Shown piece after piece: positions 51,184 through 60,248 of a stretch of DNA of 64,000 bases (the stretch's first letter is position 1; each line of letters opens with the position of its first letter). The stretch comes from JAOEGB01 sp041262585. GTDB taxonomy: Bacteria; Actinomycetota; Actinomycetes; Streptosporangiales; Streptosporangiaceae. The stretch covers positions 62,001-126,000 of the forward strand of contig NZ_JBGCBZ010000006.1 in NCBI RefSeq assembly GCF_041262585.1. The letters are read 5' to 3'. The notes beneath the pieces were generated by a model. That model searched no databases. It was not told the origin of the DNA and saw nothing but the letters and a program-made list of their open reading frames with translations. Made by a program: the position numbers and the translations under genes.

Positions 51184-52782
51184 ATGCCGGTTATTACGCT
51201 GTACCGGCGGCTGCAGGGGCGGCTGCCATCTTGGGAGCCGACGCCGCGGGCCGCTCTGATCCGCGAGGACGCGAGCCCGCTGCAGGCGCAGCGCGAGACG
51301 CTCGACCTCGTGTGCTCGTTGCTCTCCGGCGCCGCTGTGCCGTACTTCTGTGTCCGCCCGATGCCGGGCCGTCCGCCGGTCGTGGCCGTCGCGGAGGGCG
51401 ACCGCACGCGGGCGCTCACCGCGCTCGCCGCCGGCGGGCACCCGCTCTTCGCGGCGCGGCAGCCGTACGGCAAGCAGGGCGCGAAGACCCGCCCGTCGGA
51501 CGTGGGCCGGATACGCCCGCTGCGGCGCGCGGCGGGGCTTCTGGAGGACGCCCGGATCGTGCGGGTGGCGCTGCTGTTCGCCAGCCCGTCGCGGACGCTG
51601 ACGCTCGGCCCGGAGCACGGCTGCGACCTGGAGTTCTGGTCGCGGGAGGGGGACGTCCTGATCGCGCCGCGGCCCAACCTCGCGTGCGAGGTCGTCCCGG
51701 TGTGGGACGAGACGGTCGAGGGCGGCGAGCAGCTCTTCAACACCCTCGTGTCGGCCGCGCGGAGCGTGCGGACATACCCAACACGGCCGGAATTCACCCG
51801 GCGGCTGGTCGACGACATCGACTTTCCGATCGACGCCGTCTACACCTGGGTCGACGGCGGCGACCCCGCCTGGCGCGCCCGTCGCGACCTCGCTCTCTCC
51901 GGCGCGCATTCCGGCGGAGCCGGCGAGGGCCCGAACGGCGGGCTCAGCGAGCTGGCCACGACCGAGGCGCGGTTCACCAGCAGGGACGAGCTGCGCTACT
52001 CGCTGCGCTCGCTGTTGACGTACGCCCCCTGGATAAACAGGGTCTGGATCGTGACCGACGGCCAGACGCCGTCATGGCTGGACACGACCCACCCCATGGT
52101 GACCGTGGTGGACCACAAGGAGATCTTCAGCGATCCGTCGGTGCTGCCGGTCTTCAACTCGCACGCCATCGAGACGCAACTCCACCACATCGACGGCCTG
52201 GCGGAGCACTTCCTCTACCTGAACGACGACTTCTTCCTGGGCCGCCCGCTGTCGCCGCGGACGTTCTTCGAGGGGAACGGGATCACCCGGTTCTTCCCGA
52301 GCGTGGTGCACGTGCCGTTCGGCGCGCCGGAGTCGGAGGAGTCGCCGGTCCACGCGGCCGGCATGAACAACCGGCGCATGCTGGAGAACCTCTCCGGCCG
52401 GACGCTGACGCAGAAGCTCAAGCACGTGCCGTACGCGCTGCGCCGCTCGCTCATGTTCGAGCTGGAGGAGCGGTTCTCGGCCGAGTTCGAGGCGACCTCG
52501 CGCAGCACTTTCCGGAAGTCCTCGGACATCTCGGTCGTGTCGTCGCTGGCGCACTACTACGGCTATCTGAGCGGCCGGGCCGTGCCGGGGACGGTGGACT
52601 ACACCTACGTCGACCTGTCGCTGCGCAAGACGCCGGCCAAGCTCCGCCGCATGCTCACCCGCCGCAGGCACGACGCCTTCTGTCTCAACGACACCGCCCC
52701 GACCACCGCCGAGCAGGACGCGCTGCTGGCCCGTTTCCTCGAGGCCTACTACCCCACGCCGACGCCGTTCGAGCTCGTCTGA
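51184..52782 (+). CDS. Stealth-family sugar-phosphate transferase
   Basis: 532 aa. Stealth conserved regions are visible: CR1 IDFPIDAVYTWVDGGDP, CR2 RFTSRDELRYSLRSLLTYAPWINRVWIVTDGQ with HHIDGLAEHFLYLNDDFFLG, and CR3/CR4-like MNNRRMLENLSG and SSLAHYYGY further on. These enzymes transfer hexose-1-phosphate to build phosphodiester-linked capsule or wall polymers. Residues 1-220 are a poorly conserved leader domain. ATG at 51184 with GGGGGAG 4 nt upstream. Its stop region is followed by an imperfect in-frame copy of itself. Confidence 0.9.
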   Translation: MPVITLYRRLQGRLPSWEPTPRAALIREDASPLQAQRETLDLVCSLLSGAAVPYFCVRPMPGRPPVVAVAEGDRTRALTALAAGGHPLFAARQPYGKQGAKTRPSDVGRIRPLRRAAGLLEDARIVRVALLFASPSRTLTLGPEHGCDLEFWSREGDVLIAPRPNLACEVVPVWDETVEGGEQLFNTLVSAARSVRTYPTRPEFTRRLVDDIDFPIDAVYTWVDGGDPAWRARRDLALSGAHSGGAGEGPNGGLSELATTEARFTSRDELRYSLRSLLTYAPWINRVWIVTDGQTPSWLDTTHPMVTVVDHKEIFSDPSVLPVFNSHAIETQLHHIDGLAEHFLYLNDDFFLGRPLSPRTFFEGNGITRFFPSVVHVPFGAPESEESPVHAAGMNNRRMLENLSGRTLTQKLKHVPYALRRSLMFELEERFSAEFEATSRSTFRKSSDISVVSSLAHYYGYLSGRAVPGTVDYTYVDLSLRKTPAKLRRMLTRRRHDAFCLNDTAPTTAEQDALLARFLEAYYPTPTPFELV

Positions 52783-52808
52783 TTCCCCCCGCTCGACCTC
52801 GTCTGACT
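52769..52808. repeat. Imperfect 24-bp-period duplication of a stop-codon region
   Basis: TCGAGCTCGTCTGATT (52769-52784) and TCGACCTCGTCTGACT (52793-52808) match at 14 of 16 positions, 24 bp apart. The second contains an in-frame copy of the Stealth gene's TGA. Confidence 0.55.
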
Positions 52809-52810
52809 TC

Positions 52811-52837
52811 GCGGGCCGCCCATGGGAGGCGGCCCGC
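52811..52837. terminator. Terminator between convergent Stealth and GT39-like genes
   Basis: GCGGGCCGCC (52811-52820) pairs perfectly with GGCGGCCCGC (52828-52837) over a 7-nt loop, midway between two convergent genes. Confidence 0.8.
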
Positions 52838-52895
52838 CATCGGCTTATTCAGCGGCGATCGACCCTTCGGCGGCCCCGTCAGCGGATGAGGTCTC

Positions 52896-54503
52896 TCAGC
52901 GGGCGGCGGGCACCTCGTAGCGGGCCACGAACATGCCACGGGAGGTCCATCGGCCCGCGGGAACGAACAGGCCGCGGACGAGGTTCAGCCGCTTGCTCCC
53001 CTTCGCCGCCTTGCCGGTGTGGCCGACCACCCAGAGCGTGCGAACTCCGGCGAGGCGGGTAGCCAGCGCGAGGGGGCCCACGTCGCGTCCGCCGAAACTG
53101 CCGTCGCGCTGGGGTGACCGCTTGAGAGCGACGTCATCGAGACGTCCGAAGATCTCCGGGTAGACCAGCTCGTACTTCCTGACCTTGTCCGGAACGAACA
53201 GCACGGCGTCTCCGCGCTTCGCGCCGGCGGCGAGCACCGACGCGACGGGAGCGGGATCGTCCTGCCGCCCGTCCGGTCCCCTGGTGAGGAGATGGGCGGG
53301 AATCGACAGTCCGAGCCCCGCCACCAGGAGAGCGAGGGCCGCCCGGCGGGGAAGCGCGGCCAGCCCGGCGCCCGCCAGCAGAGCCGCGGCGGGCACGCAG
53401 CAGAAGACGTAGCGGAAGACGTAGACCGGATGGTCCGCCCACGAGGCCGCGAACAGCGCCAGTGGCGGCACGACGACCATCGGCAGGGCGAGCGCGACGA
53501 GCCTTTCCCCGCGCTCACCCCGCCATCCCCCGCATCCCTGCCGTTCCTGCCGGCCTCGCGGGAAATGCAGGACATGCCGAGTGATGGCGAGCAGCGCGAG
53601 GCCCCCCGCGAGTGGGGCCACCCCCACCCAGGCCGGGCTTGTCGCGCCGAGATCACCGAAGAGCTGGACCGCGAGCATGCCCACGTCATCGGCGCCGGGC
53701 GAGCGAATCCACGAGACCTGGGCGCTCTGCGCGGACGCGAGCACCGCGAAGGGCGCCACGGCGGCCAGCGCCATCGCGACGGCTCCGCACCACTTCAGGA
53801 CTGGCCCCCGCGACCACACGACGTAGATCCCGTGGGCTCCGGCGACCAGGAAGGCGAACAGGTTGACGTAGGCCAGCCCGGCCAGGGCCATGCCGTACAT
53901 CGCGAAGGCGATCCGGGACGGCTCTCGCAGGGCGCGCAGGAGCAGCAGCGACACGCCGACCGTCATGGCCATCGCCAACGGGTACGGCCGGGCCTCCTGC
54001 ACATAGCGGGAGAAGACCGGCATCGTGGCCATCAGCGCCCCGCCGTACAGGCCGGCTCGGGGGTTGCCGAGCGCGCGCCCCAGGACGCCCACTCCGGCGG
54101 CGGCCAGCGCCCCGGCCAGGACGGACGGCAGTCGCACCGCCACGTCACCGGTCCCGGACACCGCGACCACGACGTGCATGAGCACGTAGTAGGCGCCGTG
54201 GACGACGTCCACCGTGTGGAGCAGGTGCAGCAACTGGGGCAGCGTCCGCGTGGCGGCGCTGATCGTCGCGGCCTCGTCCCGCCAGAGCGGCGGGCCGCTC
54301 AGGTCCCACAGCCCGGCGACGAGCGCGAGGAGGCCCGGCACGACGACGGCGGCACTCGGCCTGGGCGGGCCGGACCTCATGCGCCGCGAAGGGCGCCGGG
54401 GGACGCCGAGCCGTACCGCACGGTTCCGTACGGCAGGCGGAGCAGTTAGCCCCGTCATACGAGCACCCGTCATACGAGCACCCGTGATAGGAGCACCTGT
54501 CAT
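52896..54503 (-). CDS. GT39-like polytopic glycosyltransferase
   Basis: 535 aa membrane protein with about ten hydrophobic segments. The first external loop has PPLWRDEAATISAATRTLPQLL, with the Arg-Asp-Glu acidic motif of lipid-sugar-dependent GT-C (ArnT/PMT-like) enzymes, and SRYVQEARPYPLAMAM follows. It should use a polyprenyl-phosphate sugar outside the membrane. The ATG at 54503 overlaps the TagF stop (ATGA), so the two are coupled. The first 18 residues include a short repeat (GARMTGARMTG) matching a 15-bp DNA repeat near 54456-54500. Acceptor unknown. Confidence 0.82.
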   Translation of the reverse strand: MTGAPITGARMTGARMTGLTAPPAVRNRAVRLGVPRRPSRRMRSGPPRPSAAVVVPGLLALVAGLWDLSGPPLWRDEAATISAATRTLPQLLHLLHTVDVVHGAYYVLMHVVVAVSGTGDVAVRLPSVLAGALAAAGVGVLGRALGNPRAGLYGGALMATMPVFSRYVQEARPYPLAMAMTVGVSLLLLRALREPSRIAFAMYGMALAGLAYVNLFAFLVAGAHGIYVVWSRGPVLKWCGAVAMALAAVAPFAVLASAQSAQVSWIRSPGADDVGMLAVQLFGDLGATSPAWVGVAPLAGGLALLAITRHVLHFPRGRQERQGCGGWRGERGERLVALALPMVVVPPLALFAASWADHPVYVFRYVFCCVPAAALLAGAGLAALPRRAALALLVAGLGLSIPAHLLTRGPDGRQDDPAPVASVLAAGAKRGDAVLFVPDKVRKYELVYPEIFGRLDDVALKRSPQRDGSFGGRDVGPLALATRLAGVRTLWVVGHTGKAAKGSKRLNLVRGLFVPAGRWTSRGMFVARYEVPAAR

Positions 54504-57500
54504 GCGAGCATCCGCCCGACCACGCGCTCGGAAGCGTGGCCGTCGTCCCACGGGCAGAACTTGTCACTGAAGTCCTGATATCTCACCTTGTACGGCGTTG
54601 CATCGGCATATTTCAGTGCTTCGATGACTTCATCCGAGTTTCGCACGATTGGGCCGGGAGCCTCCTCCTCGAAGTCGAAATAGAAACCGCGCACCTCGTC
54701 GCGATAACGCTCCAGGTCGTATGTGAAGAACACCATCGGCCTGCCCGTGCAGGCGAAATCGAACATGGCCGACGAATAGTCGGTGATCAGCACGTCGGTC
54801 GCCGCCAGCAGATCGGCCATATCCGGAAATCGGGAGACATCGATGACACCGGGCGGAATCGTCATCCGGTCGGCCACGAGGTAATGCGTCCGGACGAGGA
54901 GCACGTCGTCGAGGCCGAGCGCCTCGACCGCCCGCCCCACGTCCAACTCCAGGCCGAGACGGCGGCGACCGGTCAGCTCGTCGTCTCGCCACGTGGGCGC
55001 GTAGAGGATGACCCGCCTGTCCTCGGGAATGGACAGACGCCGCCGCACCCAGCGGTCTCGGCCGGGGCGGAACAGCACGTCCGTGCGCGGGTAGCCCGAT
55101 TCGAGCATCTCCCCCCGATAACCGAACGCCCCCCGCAGGATCGGCGTGGCGAACGGGCTCGGCGAGACCATCAGGTCCCACATCGCGGCGTAACGCTCCA
55201 GGTCCTCGTCCAGATCCCGCTGGGCGTACGGCATGCCCGCGATGTCGCGGCCGAGACGTTTGAGGGGCGTGCCGTGCCAGGTCTGGACGAACATCTGGCC
55301 CGGCCGCTTGGCGTACCAGCTCGGCTGGGTCCGCCGGTTGGCCACCACGAAGCGGCAGGAGCGCAGCGCCTGCTCGTGCTCGCGGGAGCCGTACAGGACC
55401 GTGCGGACTCCCGCCGGCACCGTGAACTGCCCGTCGCGGGTGACCCAGATCAGCTCCATGTCGGGACGGCGCCGCCCGAGCTCTTCGGAGACGGCTCGGG
55501 GATTGCACGAGTACTGCCCGCCGCCGTAGCTGTCGAAGAAGGCCGCGTCCCAGAGCCGTCCGGCCGGCCGCCAGGACGTGACGCGCCGCTGAAGGGACGT
55601 CCCGCTTCCCTGACGGGACGTCCCGCTTCCCTGAGGGGACGTCCCGCGCCTGCGCGTCGCGTACCTGCCGCGCTCGTCCGGATGCAGCGCGGGCCTCACC
55701 ACCAGGATCAGCTCGCGGGCGAGCGTGGTGCGGAAGGAGACCTCGTGAAGACCGGTGGTGTGCGGCTCGGGCAGGTCACCCACAAGACGCGCCCTCAGCC
55801 TCAGCCGCTCGTCGCCGCAGAACACCCGCCAGGTCCCGCTCCGCAACGGCAGTCCCTGCTCCGTCCGCCCGATCGTCGCCGCCCACCGTCCCTGCCCGCC
55901 ACCGGCGCTCTCCAGGTGGAGCGGCCAGGTGTGGCGCTCGGCCGTCCTGGCGTGGCGCAGGACGATCGTGTCCGTACGGCTCAGGCCCACGCCGGTCAGA
56001 ACCAGATCGTGGGCCTCGGTCCACCGGACTCCGGTCACCTCGGCTCCAGAGCAAGGAGCCAGATCGTCGGGATGACACCCGGAGTCCTCGGCGGGACGGC
56101 CGGAGGTGAGAGTGAGGCCTCGCTCCTCGGTGAGGGTCACGCGTACGCCGCCCGCGGGGAACTTCCGCTCGCCCGCGCTCCGCCCAGCGGCGAACCTGCC
56201 CGACCGCGTGATCCCTCGCGCCGACACTTCGGCGTGGAGCGCCCAGCGGCCATCCTGCAGACGAGTTGGATCGATCTCCGCCACGAATCCCGAGTCGTCG
56301 TGACACACAGCGGACTGCCCCGAATCAGCGGTCACGTCCGGCCGGGAGACGCGCCTGATCGGGACGTCGATCCGGTCGTCGCCACGCTGTAGCCACACGC
56401 CGACATGACTGCGGCGGCTCTCCAGGTGCGCGATGTAGGCATGGCCCTCGACCCGCAGCATGCCGCCGCAGTGCCGTACGTCATCGACCCGGGCGTGCGG
56501 TTCGAAGTCGCGGTCGGCCTCGTAGAGGTGGTCCGGGACCCCGCGGTCGCCCCGGAAGGGATAGTCGAGATACCAGCGGGGGCGCGGGAGGCCGGGCAGT
56601 GCCGGCCTCCGCCGTACGACTCCGCTGTCCCTGATGTCCGTCCGCGCGAACCGCTGGAGCTTTCGCAGCTCGTCGGCCCTGCCGCGCGCCGCGAGGAAGA
56701 GCGTGAGCCGCCCCAGCACCGGCAGCGTGTCGCCGGCCTCGGGGTCAAGATCGGCAAGCTCCGGAGCGAGTTCCAGGAGCCGGTCCACCCCGCCCTCGAT
56801 TGAGGCGTCGCCGAGCAGCGTCACGAGATCGCCGTGCTCGGCGAGCTGTCTGTCGTAGCGCCTCTTGAGTTCTGGGGCATGCTCGGCGAGGAGACCGGAG
56901 ACCTCCAGCATGGCCGCGAGCCGCCGGCCGGGGTCGGCGGACCGGGCATTGTCCGCGCGGCCCAGGCAGACGACCTCGTTCAGCACGTCGGTCGACCGGG
57001 AACGCACATGGGCCGGGATCGTGACCGGGAAGTCCTCCCGCAGGCCTTCCGGGAACGCGAACCCGTGCTCGTCCCAGAAGGCCCGGCGGAAGACCTTGTT
57101 CGTCACCGACGTGTCCTGCAGCAGCGTCGGCTGCTTCGTGATGTGTGTGCGGAGAACGGTCGTCCCCGCCAGATGCCGTCCCGCCGTCTCCACAGCGATC
57201 CGGGCGGCCTTCCCGCAGGCGAGGTCCGAGCCGGTGTTCTCCAGGCTCTCCACCAGCGCCCGATAGGCGTCGGCCGGGATCACGGCGTCGCTCCCGGCGA
57301 AGGCCAGGAAGGCCCCCGTCGCGTGCGCGACTCCCGTGTTCCGGGCCGCTCCCACGTCGAGGGTCGCCGCGGTGACGACCCTGAACCGCAGGTCCCGTAC
57401 GGCTTTCGCGTCCTGGTCCCGTACGGCTCGCGGGTGGCGGACGATGACGACCTCGATGTCCGGCAGGGTCTGGTCGCGGAGGGACCGAAGGCACTCCTCG

Positions 57501-57559
57501 AAGTGCTCTTCCGGGCCCTGAAGAGGCACGATCACCGAGAGTCTGGGAGGCACCGTCAC
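54500..57559 (-). CDS. GT2 glycosyltransferase - TagF glycerophosphotransferase fusion
   Basis: About 1019 aa. Residues about 5-215 are a family-2 glycosyltransferase (RLSVIVPLQGPEEHFEECLRSLRDQTLPDIEVVIV). The central 380-640 region is beta-rich. Residues about 690-1015 are a CDP-glycerol poly(glycerophosphate) glycerophosphotransferase domain with the catalytic FVQTWHGTPLKRLG histidine region, YAPTWRDDE and VLITDYSSAMFDF. It should build or prime a teichoic acid-like polyol-phosphate chain at the inner membrane face. The GTG at 57559 (VTVPPRLSVIV) is the best start. A 21-bp DNA repeat lies before the TagF domain. Confidence 0.88.
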   Translation of the reverse strand: MTVPPRLSVIVPLQGPEEHFEECLRSLRDQTLPDIEVVIVRHPRAVRDQDAKAVRDLRFRVVTAATLDVGAARNTGVAHATGAFLAFAGSDAVIPADAYRALVESLENTGSDLACGKAARIAVETAGRHLAGTTVLRTHITKQPTLLQDTSVTNKVFRRAFWDEHGFAFPEGLREDFPVTIPAHVRSRSTDVLNEVVCLGRADNARSADPGRRLAAMLEVSGLLAEHAPELKRRYDRQLAEHGDLVTLLGDASIEGGVDRLLELAPELADLDPEAGDTLPVLGRLTLFLAARGRADELRKLQRFARTDIRDSGVVRRRPALPGLPRPRWYLDYPFRGDRGVPDHLYEADRDFEPHARVDDVRHCGGMLRVEGHAYIAHLESRRSHVGVWLQRGDDRIDVPIRRVSRPDVTADSGQSAVCHDDSGFVAEIDPTRLQDGRWALHAEVSARGITRSGRFAAGRSAGERKFPAGGVRVTLTEERGLTLTSGRPAEDSGCHPDDLAPCSGAEVTGVRWTEAHDLVLTGVGLSRTDTIVLRHARTAERHTWPLHLESAGGGQGRWAATIGRTEQGLPLRSGTWRVFCGDERLRLRARLVGDLPEPHTTGLHEVSFRTTLARELILVVRPALHPDERGRYATRRRGTSPQGSGTSRQGSGTSLQRRVTSWRPAGRLWDAAFFDSYGGGQYSCNPRAVSEELGRRRPDMELIWVTRDGQFTVPAGVRTVLYGSREHEQALRSCRFVVANRRTQPSWYAKRPGQMFVQTWHGTPLKRLGRDIAGMPYAQRDLDEDLERYAAMWDLMVSPSPFATPILRGAFGYRGEMLESGYPRTDVLFRPGRDRWVRRRLSIPEDRRVILYAPTWRDDELTGRRRLGLELDVGRAVEALGLDDVLLVRTHYLVADRMTIPPGVIDVSRFPDMADLLAATDVLITDYSSAMFDFACTGRPMVFFTYDLERYRDEVRGFYFDFEEEAPGPIVRNSDEVIEALKYADATPYKVRYQDFSDKFCPWDDGHASERVVGRMLA
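55594..55645. repeat. Three GGGACGTCCC palindromes, 21-bp period, inside the TagF fusion gene
   Basis: The perfect 10-bp palindrome occurs at 55594-55603, 55615-55624 and 55636-55645. It encodes a GTSxQGS-type heptapeptide repeat in the linker before the glycerophosphotransferase domain. Confidence 0.75.
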
Positions 57560-57663
57560 GCGGCCAGGATGCCTTCCGGCGGGTGGCGGGCATCGGCCTA
57601 ACCTCGATCGCCTTACCGACGCTTGACCGTTCCTTGACCTGGCCGCGCCAGCTTTCCGCGCGC

Positions 57664-58764
57664 TCAGGTCCCCCCCGGCGCGGCCGGTCGCCGCCATCCG
57701 GGAAGTTCGAACAGCCACGTCGCGCGCGCCGCGAGCAGCCCGCGGCGGATCGCCAGGCTCAGACCGATCACCACGGCGGTCAGCAGAATCGGATACCCCA
57801 CCACCGCGAGCGCCTGTCCGTCGCCGCTCAGCCTGGACATCGGACCGACGAGGAACCCGTGCAGCAGGGCGAGCAGCGGCATGTGGACGACATAGATCGG
57901 CAGCGTTCGTCGTCCAAGGGCGGCGAGCGCGTCACCCACCGGCCGCCATCTGCTCACCCGCTCGGCGGCGGTGACGCCGAAGGCCACCGCCGCGACGGAC
58001 ACCGCCGGCCACACCCCCACCCAGCGCTGACCGCCGGTCACGGCCATGACCGTCAGCGCCGCGGCGTACACGACGAAGGTCAGGGCCAGGCGGCGGTTCG
58101 TGGCGGTCGCCGCCCACCGTTCGACGTACGGCTTGAAGTACAGACCGCCGAGGAAGAACACCAGGTTCTGGTAGACGCCGCCGCGGTCGCCCGGGGTGGC
58201 GAGCACGCCGGCGGCCGTGATGACGGACAGGGCCGCGGCCGCCGCGAGGATCACCGGCCGCGGCGCCCGTCGTACGGCCTTGGCGAACGCGAAATAGACC
58301 GCGAGGGCGTACAGGTACCAGAGGTTGGACGGGGTGATGGTGAGCTGTTCCACCAGCCCGAGCACGGAATCGGCGTGGTCGGTGTTGAAATCCGGGGCCG
58401 CGGCCAGGATCGCGGTGTGGATGAGCAGCCAGACGGCGTACAAGTACAGGAATTTGGCGACCCGGGATCTGCCCAGCACCCGCCACGGGCGATTTACGGC
58501 ATTCGCCGCGAAAACCCCGGAGATGGTGAAGAACAGCGGCATCCGAAGCGGCAGGAGTTGCTCGCCCAGCGTTCCCCAGGCACTGGGGACGGGCAGGCCG
58601 GCATGCCAGCTGATCTGCAGATAGTCCTTGACGATGACGTGCCACAACACCACGAGGATGATGCATGCGCCCTTGGCGACGTCCGCCCACTGTGCCCGTT
58701 GCCGGGACGCATCGGCGCCGGGCGCGGTCCGGGCGTTCCCGGCGTGAATCCGAACGGTCGTCAC
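57664..58764 (-). CDS. Acyltransferase family 3 membrane protein
   Basis: 366 aa with about ten hydrophobic segments. The start region QWADVAKGACIILVVLWHV has the conserved catalytic His, and MPLFFTISGVFAA is the usual second motif. Typical of enzymes that O-acetylate extracellular polysaccharide. The GTG at 58764 has GGAG 5 nt upstream. Transcribed with the TagF fusion, about 100 nt upstream of it, so probably modifies the same polymer. The 293-nt stretch after its start (58765-59057) holds no gene that I can see. Confidence 0.87.
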   Translation of the reverse strand: MTTVRIHAGNARTAPGADASRQRAQWADVAKGACIILVVLWHVIVKDYLQISWHAGLPVPSAWGTLGEQLLPLRMPLFFTISGVFAANAVNRPWRVLGRSRVAKFLYLYAVWLLIHTAILAAAPDFNTDHADSVLGLVEQLTITPSNLWYLYALAVYFAFAKAVRRAPRPVILAAAAALSVITAAGVLATPGDRGGVYQNLVFFLGGLYFKPYVERWAATATNRRLALTFVVYAAALTVMAVTGGQRWVGVWPAVSVAAVAFGVTAAERVSRWRPVGDALAALGRRTLPIYVVHMPLLALLHGFLVGPMSRLSGDGQALAVVGYPILLTAVVIGLSLAIRRGLLAARATWLFELPGWRRPAAPGGT

Positions 58765-59057
58765 GATTCTCCTTGGTCATGCGGGAGGCAGGGCACGCCG
58801 GAGCCCCCGGGCGGCTGATTCGGTTTCCGGCCGGGTTTCCTGCTTCAGGGGTCTGCGGCCCCTCAGGGCCAGTGCGCGCGGGGCGGGATGCTCCGCTGAG
58901 CGGACCGGGGGGCCTCCGGAAGGCGGCTGTCGGCTCTAGAGAAGCCTCGCCGCCAGACCCGGCACGGCGCATCGGCCCCTAGGCAGGTATCCGCACGGCA
59001 CCGGCCCTGCCTTTCGGCCGATATCGGCATCCACGCACTCTGACTACGCTGGTCGCG

Positions 59058-60248
59058 ATGACGAAGCCGCAGATCCAACGCTGGTGGTTCCGCCTGGGCC
59101 AGGTGGCCGGGTTCACAGTGATGGCGGTGCTCGGGATCATCGACCTCCACTTCGGCATGCTGCAGCTCTCCGGCGTAGGCCTTGTGCTGTCGCTGGTACG
59201 GGTGGGGCTGGCGGTGGCCACCGTGCTTGTCTGGCTGCCCGCACACCCGCAGAACTCCCGGCGCCTGCCGTCGCTGGCTCTGTTGCTCGCCGCGGCGTCG
59301 ATCCTCGTCACCGTCGCCATGCTGACCGCCGGGTTCGGCGCGACGGGCGTGTGGGGCTTCGCCGAGACCTGCGGCCTGCTCGCGAGCCTCTATGTGGTGG
59401 CGCGCCGGGGGGCGCCCAGGTCGTCGGTCGCCGCGGTTCTGGCCCTCGGGCTGGCCGTCGTCCTGCTGCCGTTGCGCGGTGTCGTCGACGACACGTACGT
59501 CATAGCCGCGCTCCTCCTCGCCCTCGGCGTGGCCGGCGCGACCGCGGGTGGGGCCTACATGCGGTTCCTGGACCGTGGGCGGGACCAGGTCCTCGCCACG
59601 ATGCGGGCCGAGCAGCGCGCCGAGTTCGCCCGGGACCTGCATGACTTCATCGCCCACCACGTCACGGGAATCGTGGTCCAGGCGCAGGGCGCGCGGTTCA
59701 TCGCCGAACAGGATCCGCAGAGGGTGATCCTCGCCCTGGAACAGATCGAGCAGGCCGGCGCGGAGACGATGAAATCGATGCGGCGGATGGTGGGCGTGCT
59801 GCGCGACCCGCACGCCGCACCGGACGCGCCGTTGACGCCGCTGGCCGGGCTGACGGAGCTCGACCTGTTGCTGGCGGGCTTCAACGGTTCGGGTGCGCCG
59901 GTGGCCCACCTGCACGTCGACGGAGATCTGGACGGGATCCCCGTTGAGGTCTCCACCACGGCCTACCGGGTGGTGATGGAGGCGTTGACGAACATCCGCA
60001 GGCACGCGGCGGGCGCCCGGTCGGTCGACGTGCAGATCTTCCGCGGCCCGGAGTCACTCCTCGTCCGGGTGACCGACGACGGCGCCACCCCGCGCGCCGC
60101 CGCGCCCCGGCGACAGCACCGGTACGGTCTCATGGGCCTCACCGAGCGGGTCCATGCCCTCGGCGGACGGTTCTCCGCCGGGCCCGGTGCCGTCGGCGGC
60201 TGGGTGGTCGACGCGGCGCTGCCGCTCAATCAGGAGGCGGCGCGGTGA
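59058..60248 (+). CDS. HisKA_3-type sensor histidine kinase
   Basis: 396 aa. Four to five membrane helices (residues about 15-165), then the phospho-His in RAEFARDLHDFIAHHVTGIVVQAQGAR. The HATPase domain shows EALTNIRRHAAGA, VRVTDDG and HRYGLMGLTERVHALGG. ATG has no ribosome site; TACGCT lies about 8 nt before it, suggesting leaderless mRNA. The stop overlaps the regulator GTG (GTGA). Signal unknown. Confidence 0.9.
   Translation: MTKPQIQRWWFRLGQVAGFTVMAVLGIIDLHFGMLQLSGVGLVLSLVRVGLAVATVLVWLPAHPQNSRRLPSLALLLAAASILVTVAMLTAGFGATGVWGFAETCGLLASLYVVARRGAPRSSVAAVLALGLAVVLLPLRGVVDDTYVIAALLLALGVAGATAGGAYMRFLDRGRDQVLATMRAEQRAEFARDLHDFIAHHVTGIVVQAQGARFIAEQDPQRVILALEQIEQAGAETMKSMRRMVGVLRDPHAAPDAPLTPLAGLTELDLLLAGFNGSGAPVAHLHVDGDLDGIPVEVSTTAYRVVMEALTNIRRHAAGARSVDVQIFRGPESLLVRVTDDGATPRAAAPRRQHRYGLMGLTERVHALGGRFSAGPGAVGGWVVDAALPLNQEAAR

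Noticed and set aside
53292..54449. 385-codon plus-strand frame in the glycosyltransferase region
   Set aside because: Antisense shadow of the GT39-like gene, which has clear membrane helices and the catalytic loop.
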